DNA of 9,887 nucleotides from an uncultured Eubacteriales bacterium (GTDB lineage: Bacteria > Bacillota > Clostridia > Oscillospirales > Oscillospiraceae). Positions 6,646 to 9,887 of this stretch are shown here, one piece after another. Made by a program: the position numbers and the translations under genes. The stretch spans positions 1-9,887 of the forward strand of contig URWG01000060.1 in assembly GCA_900551495.1 (NCBI GenBank). The letters are read 5' to 3'. The notes under the pieces were generated by a model. The model ran no database searches. It was not told the DNA's origin and saw only the letters and a list, made by a program, of their open reading frames with translations. The first letter of the stretch is position 1. Each line of letters starts with the position of its first letter.

Positions 6646-8916
6646 ATGAAACCGACACTTTGCAGCAGATGCAAAAAAAATGTAGCCGTGGTCTTTATTA
6701 CTAAGGTCGAAAACGGTCAGACAACGAACGAAGGGCTGTGCCTGAAGTGCGCCAAGGAGCTTGGTATCAAGCAGGTGGACGACATTGTGCAGCGGATGGG
6801 CATTTCCGACGACGATCTCGAGGAACTGAGCGGCGAAATGCTCTCGCTGATGCAGCAGCAGCCCGACGAGGACGACGAGGACGAGGTCGGCAGCCGCACC
6901 GCGACCTTCCCGCATATGAACCGACTGTTCGGCGGCAGCGAGCCGACGAAAAAGGAGGAGCCTGCCGAACGCAGGGAACCGACCTCCGACAAGCCCAAGA
7001 GCAAGAAGCATAAATTTCTTGATACCTACTGCCTGAACCTGACGGCTAAGGCGCGGGAGGGCAAGCTTGACAATATCATCGGACGCGAGACTGAGACGGA
7101 GCGTGTCATTCAGATTCTGAACCGCCGTCAGAAGAACAACCCCTGCCTGATCGGTGAGCCGGGCGTCGGCAAGACCGCCATCGCAGAGGGGCTTGCCCAG
7201 CGCATCGTCGCGGGAAGCGTACCGTTCAAGCTCCGCGACAAAGAGGTCTACCTGCTCGATCTGACCTCTCTCGTGGCAGGCACACAGTTCCGCGGGCAGT
7301 TTGAGAGCCGCATGAAGAGCTTAATTACGGAGATCAAGGCGTGCGGAAACATCATTCTCGTCATCGACGAGGTGCATAATCTCGTCGGCGCGGGCGACGC
7401 GGAAGGCTCCATGAGCGCCGCGAATATTCTCAAGCCCGCCCTCTCCCGCGGCGAGATTCAGGTCATCGGCGCGACGACCTTCGCCGAGTATCGGAAGTAT
7501 ATCGAAAAGGATTCCGCGCTTGAGCGCCGCTTCCAGCCGGTCACGGTCGCCGAGCCGAGCATCGAGGAATCCGTCTCCATCATTCGCGGCATTTCCCACT
7601 ATTACGAGCTGTATCACGGTGTGCGCGTCACGCCCGAAATCGCACGGCAGGCGGTCATTCTCTCCGAGCGCTATATCACCGACCGCTTCCTGCCCGACAA
7701 AGCCATTGACCTGCTGGATGAGGCGTGCTCCGACCTGAATCTGCATACAAAGTCGATCTCCGATCTTGCCGAAAAGCGTAAGGAGCGCGACGATTATCAG
7801 CTTGAGGTCAAGCTGCTCACCGAGGACACGGAGCACGAAAATTTTGAGCGTCTTGCCACCCTGCGCAGCAGCATCTGCCGTCTCGACGGCGAAATTGCGG
7901 CATTGGAGGCGATCCCTGCCCCCGCGCTGACCATCGAAAACCTTGCCCGCGTGATTGAGCTTTGGACGAAGATTCCCGCCAGCAAGATCCGTGCGCAGGA
8001 ATATGAGCAGCTCCGCTCCCTTGACGCACGGCTCAAGCAGCACATCATCGGGCAGGACGAGGCGATTGCCGCCGTTTCCTCTGCCATCCGCCGCAACCGT
8101 GTCGGCATTTCGACCAAGAAGCACCCCGTCTCCTTTATCTTCGTCGGCTCGACCGGCGTCGGCAAGACGGAGCTGGTCAAGCGGCTTGCCGACGAGCTGT
8201 TCGACTCCGTGGACGCGTTGGTGCGGCTGGATATGTCAGAGTATATGGAGCGGCATTCCGTCTCCAAGCTGATCGGTTCGCCCCCCGGCTACGTCGGCTA
8301 TGACGAGGCGGGACAGCTCACCGAAAAAATCCGCCGTAAGCCCTACAGCGTCATTCTCTTTGACGAGCTGGAAAAAGCGCATCCCGACGTGCTGAATGTC
8401 CTGCTGCAAATTCTTGACGACGGGCGCATTACCGACGCACAGGGTCGCATGGTCAATTTTGAGAACACCGTGATCGTTATGACCTCCAACGCAGGCTCCG
8501 ACCGCAAGGACGGCTCGGTCGGCTTCGGGCGGAGCGTCTCCGAGCAGACCAAGGAGAAGGCAATGAAGGCGCTGTCCGAATTTCTGCGCCCCGAATTTCT
8601 CAACCGCGTGGATGAGATTGTCTGCTTCAACCGTCTGTCCGAGGAGAATTTCCGCGGGATCGCCGCGATCATGCTGGGCGAGCTGCGGGATAACCTCAGC
8701 GAGCGCGGCGTGACGCTGACGTGGGACGAGAGCGTGATTGATCACTTGGTCAATGTCTCCTACTCCGTCACCTACGGCGCACGGAATCTCCGCCGCACCA
8801 TTCAGCGCGAGTTAGAGGACGTCATTGCCGAAAAGATCATTGACAGCTTTGAAGCCCCCATTTCCCGCATACGCCTGACTGTCGCGGATGACAAGGTATC
8901 CGTTCTTGCAGAATAA
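6646..8916 (+). CDS. clpE: ATP-dependent Clp protease ATP-binding subunit, ClpE-like (Hsp100 unfoldase)
   Basis: Cytoplasmic hexameric AAA+ unfoldase that threads misfolded or tagged proteins into ClpP. The 756-residue product opens with a four-cysteine zinc finger (C6, C9, C32, C35) instead of the ClpN repeat domain of ClpC and ClpA, which is the feature that marks ClpE. An acidic low-complexity linker follows (around DEDDEDE, residues 75-81). The first AAA+ module has Walker A GEPGVGKT (170-177) and Walker B ILVIDE (D241, E242). A short coiled-coil middle region rich in Lys, Arg and Glu lies at about 370-420. The second module has Walker A GSTGVGKT (501-508), Walker B ILFDELEKAHP (D573, E574), sensor Asn in MTSNAGS, and LRPEFLNRVDEI. 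A VGF tripeptide (625-627) matches the ClpP-docking loop, so partnership with ClpP is likely; ClpB-type disaggregases lack it. At 756 residues it is somewhat longer than B. subtilis ClpE, partly because of the linker. No CtsR operator is seen just upstream. Confidence 0.92.
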   Translation: MKPTLCSRCKKNVAVVFITKVENGQTTNEGLCLKCAKELGIKQVDDIVQRMGISDDDLEELSGEMLSLMQQQPDEDDEDEVGSRTATFPHMNRLFGGSEPTKKEEPAERREPTSDKPKSKKHKFLDTYCLNLTAKAREGKLDNIIGRETETERVIQILNRRQKNNPCLIGEPGVGKTAIAEGLAQRIVAGSVPFKLRDKEVYLLDLTSLVAGTQFRGQFESRMKSLITEIKACGNIILVIDEVHNLVGAGDAEGSMSAANILKPALSRGEIQVIGATTFAEYRKYIEKDSALERRFQPVTVAEPSIEESVSIIRGISHYYELYHGVRVTPEIARQAVILSERYITDRFLPDKAIDLLDEACSDLNLHTKSISDLAEKRKERDDYQLEVKLLTEDTEHENFERLATLRSSICRLDGEIAALEAIPAPALTIENLARVIELWTKIPASKIRAQEYEQLRSLDARLKQHIIGQDEAIAAVSSAIRRNRVGISTKKHPVSFIFVGSTGVGKTELVKRLADELFDSVDALVRLDMSEYMERHSVSKLIGSPPGYVGYDEAGQLTEKIRRKPYSVILFDELEKAHPDVLNVLLQILDDGRITDAQGRMVNFENTVIVMTSNAGSDRKDGSVGFGRSVSEQTKEKAMKALSEFLRPEFLNRVDEIVCFNRLSEENFRGIAAIMLGELRDNLSERGVTLTWDESVIDHLVNVSYSVTYGARNLRRTIQRELEDVIAEKIIDSFEAPISRIRLTVADDKVSVLAE

Positions 8917-8980
8917 GCCGGACTCGTCACGATAGATAACCGCTCTGTTAAATGCAACGACAATTTCTGCTCGGCTCACC

Positions 8981-8989
8981 TGATATACG
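8981..8989 (+). promoter_or_regulatory. Possible extended -10 promoter element before the HAD phosphatase gene
   Basis: In the 103-base gap after clpE, TGATATACG reads as an extended -10 (TG, one base, then TATACG, four of six matches to TATAAT), 30 bases before the ATG at 9020. No good -35 hexamer lies 16-18 bases upstream; the nearest, ACGACA at 8957-8962, is too far. The rest of the gap (8917-9019) shows no terminator hairpin or other recognisable element. Confidence 0.3.
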
Positions 8990-9019
8990 GCAGATTCCGC
9001 CCGCCTTTTAGGAGTACAA

Positions 9020-9802
9020 ATGATAAAAGCAGCTTTTTTTGACATTGACGGCACGTTGGTGTCGCTGAAAACCAAAATCTGCCCGAATTCCACGCGGCTT
9101 GCGATCGCTGCGCTGCGGAAAAACGGCGTCCTTTGCTTCGTTGCGACCGGACGGTCGAAATTTGAAATTGCCTCGGAGCACCTGCTCGACGGGCTGGACT
9201 TTGACGGTTATCTAACCAACAACGGACAGGATGCCTACACCGCCGACGGTCAGCTTCTCTACGGCAAGCCCATCCCGCCCGAGGATGCCGCCGCACTGAT
9301 GGACTGGCTGGAGCGCACCGGCTGCGCCTGCTGGATGGTCAGTGCGGAGCAAAGTGTTCTGAATCACATTGATCCGCGGGTGGAGGAGGCGCTGCTGGCG
9401 ATCCACACCAAGCCGCCGAAGCTCGGGGCGCTGCGTCCCATGTTGGAGCGCCCGATCTATAAGATCGTCCTGTTTCTTCCCTCGGAGCAGGTCGCAGAGG
9501 CGCTTACCGCCGCGCCGCACTGCCGCAGCACCCAGTGGTTCCCGCTCGGTCACGACATCATTTCAAAGGACGGCGGCAAGCGTGCCGCCATGCAGGAAAT
9601 TTTGAAACGGTACGGCTTGCAGCCCGAGGAGTGCATCGCCTTCGGCGACTCGGAGAACGACGTCGAAATGCTGCGCGGCGCGGGGATCGGCGTTGCCATG
9701 GGCAATGCAACGCCGGATGCGTTGGCGGCAGCGGACTATGTGACCGCCGACTGTGACGACGACGGGCTGGCAAAGGCGCTGACCCATTTCGGACTTCTTT
9801 AA
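9020..9802 (+). CDS. HAD superfamily hydrolase, Cof-type (HAD-IIB) phosphatase
   Basis: Probable cytoplasmic Mg2+-dependent phosphatase acting on sugar phosphates, nucleotides or cofactor phosphates; the exact substrate cannot be read from sequence. The 260-residue protein carries the four HAD motifs: FFDIDGTL with nucleophile D8 and general acid D10, FVATGR with T43, the conserved Lys in ISKDGGKRAA (probably K187), and GDSENDVEML with metal-binding D210 and D214. The long insert between motifs II and III (about residues 75-180) is the C2 cap expected of Cof-type enzymes. The ATG follows AGGAG at 9010-9014 by 5 bases. It is separated from clpE by the largest intergenic gap within the gene run and may have its own promoter. 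Two hairpins follow shortly after the stop. Confidence 0.92.
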   Translation: MIKAAFFDIDGTLVSLKTKICPNSTRLAIAALRKNGVLCFVATGRSKFEIASEHLLDGLDFDGYLTNNGQDAYTADGQLLYGKPIPPEDAAALMDWLERTGCACWMVSAEQSVLNHIDPRVEEALLAIHTKPPKLGALRPMLERPIYKIVLFLPSEQVAEALTAAPHCRSTQWFPLGHDIISKDGGKRAAMQEILKRYGLQPEECIAFGDSENDVEMLRGAGIGVAMGNATPDALAAADYVTADCDDDGLAKALTHFGLL

Positions 9803-9803
9803 T

Positions 9804-9834
9804 CAAAAAAACAAAGGCGGGGTTTTCCCCGCCT
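9804..9834 (-). terminator. Intrinsic terminator, oriented for minus-strand transcription
   Basis: An 8-base-pair GC-rich stem (9815-9822 with 9827-9834) closes a TTTT loop. On the plus strand it is preceded by an A-rich run (9805-9815); on the minus strand this becomes a U-rich tract right after the hairpin, a textbook intrinsic terminator. On the plus strand no T-run follows. It therefore best serves a gene to the right of the window that converges on the HAD phosphatase, though it may slow plus-strand polymerase too. Confidence 0.75.
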
Positions 9835-9867
9835 CAGCGTGTCGAAAAAACCTTTTCGACACGCTGA
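9834..9867. repeat. Long perfect inverted repeat (15-bp stem) abutting the terminator
   Basis: The arms 9834-9848 and 9853-9867 are perfectly complementary around a four-base AACC loop, with core GTGTCGAAAA pairing TTTTCGACAC. No T-run follows on the plus strand and, on the minus strand, the terminator hairpin comes next, so it is not itself a standard terminator. The first base of its left arm (9834) is also the last base of the preceding stem. It may be a copy of a dispersed palindromic element or a protein-binding or RNA-stabilising hairpin; both are inference. Confidence 0.7.
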
Positions 9868-9887
9868 CAAACTGCAAAAAAGTTCGG

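Noticed and set aside
7321..8124. Minus-strand open frame of 267 codons opposite the clpE-like gene
   Set aside because: Shadow of the conserved AAA+ coding sequence; no start signal or motif of its own.

Overview
This is a GC-rich, densely coded bacterial window from what looks like an anaerobic Firmicute of class Clostridia, probably Oscillospiraceae/Ruminococcaceae. That placement is inference from gene content: strong AGGAGG-type ribosome binding sites, the ecfA1-ecfA2-ecfT-truA order, a class A penicillin-binding protein with a Cys-rich and Thr-Glu-Pro-rich tail, and a ClpE-type chaperone with an N-terminal zinc finger. All eight protein genes lie on the plus strand with gaps or overlaps of a few bases. 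The only larger gaps are about 100 bases before the last gene and 85 bases at the right edge.

Layout. Bases 1-1350 hold the C-terminal half of a class A penicillin-binding protein, cut by the window edge just before its catalytic serine. Bases 1376-2239 encode a class I SAM-dependent methyltransferase related to the 23S rRNA methyltransferase family RlmI/RlmK (COG1092-like). Bases 2259-4789 hold a complete energy-coupling module of an ECF vitamin/metal importer: two ATPases (EcfA1, EcfA2) and the transmembrane EcfT. No substrate-binding S subunit is present, as expected for a shared group II module. Bases 4800-5564 encode TruA, the tRNA pseudouridine 38-40 synthase, a common companion of ecfAAT in Firmicutes. 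Bases 5554-6621 encode a single-pass membrane protein with an extracytoplasmic, repeat-like beta-rich domain (DUF5711-like). Bases 6646-8916 encode a ClpE-like Hsp100 unfoldase with a ClpP-docking loop. After a 103-base gap, bases 9020-9802 encode a Cof-type HAD phosphatase. The window ends with two abutting hairpins; the first is a good intrinsic terminator for minus-strand transcription.

How the genes work together. The short spacing, the ATGCTGA overlap of ecfA2 and ecfT, the truA ribosome binding site sitting on the ecfT stop codon and the truA/DUF5711 overlap suggest a long co-transcribed run from the penicillin-binding protein to clpE. The run mixes envelope synthesis, RNA modification, nutrient uptake and protein quality control. 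Most of it is ordinary core-genome content. I did not find a convincing new defence, mobile or biosynthetic system. The items most worth a second look are the DUF5711-like/ClpE pair, the Cys-rich tail of the penicillin-binding protein, and the double hairpin at the right edge, which may be a dispersed palindromic repeat.
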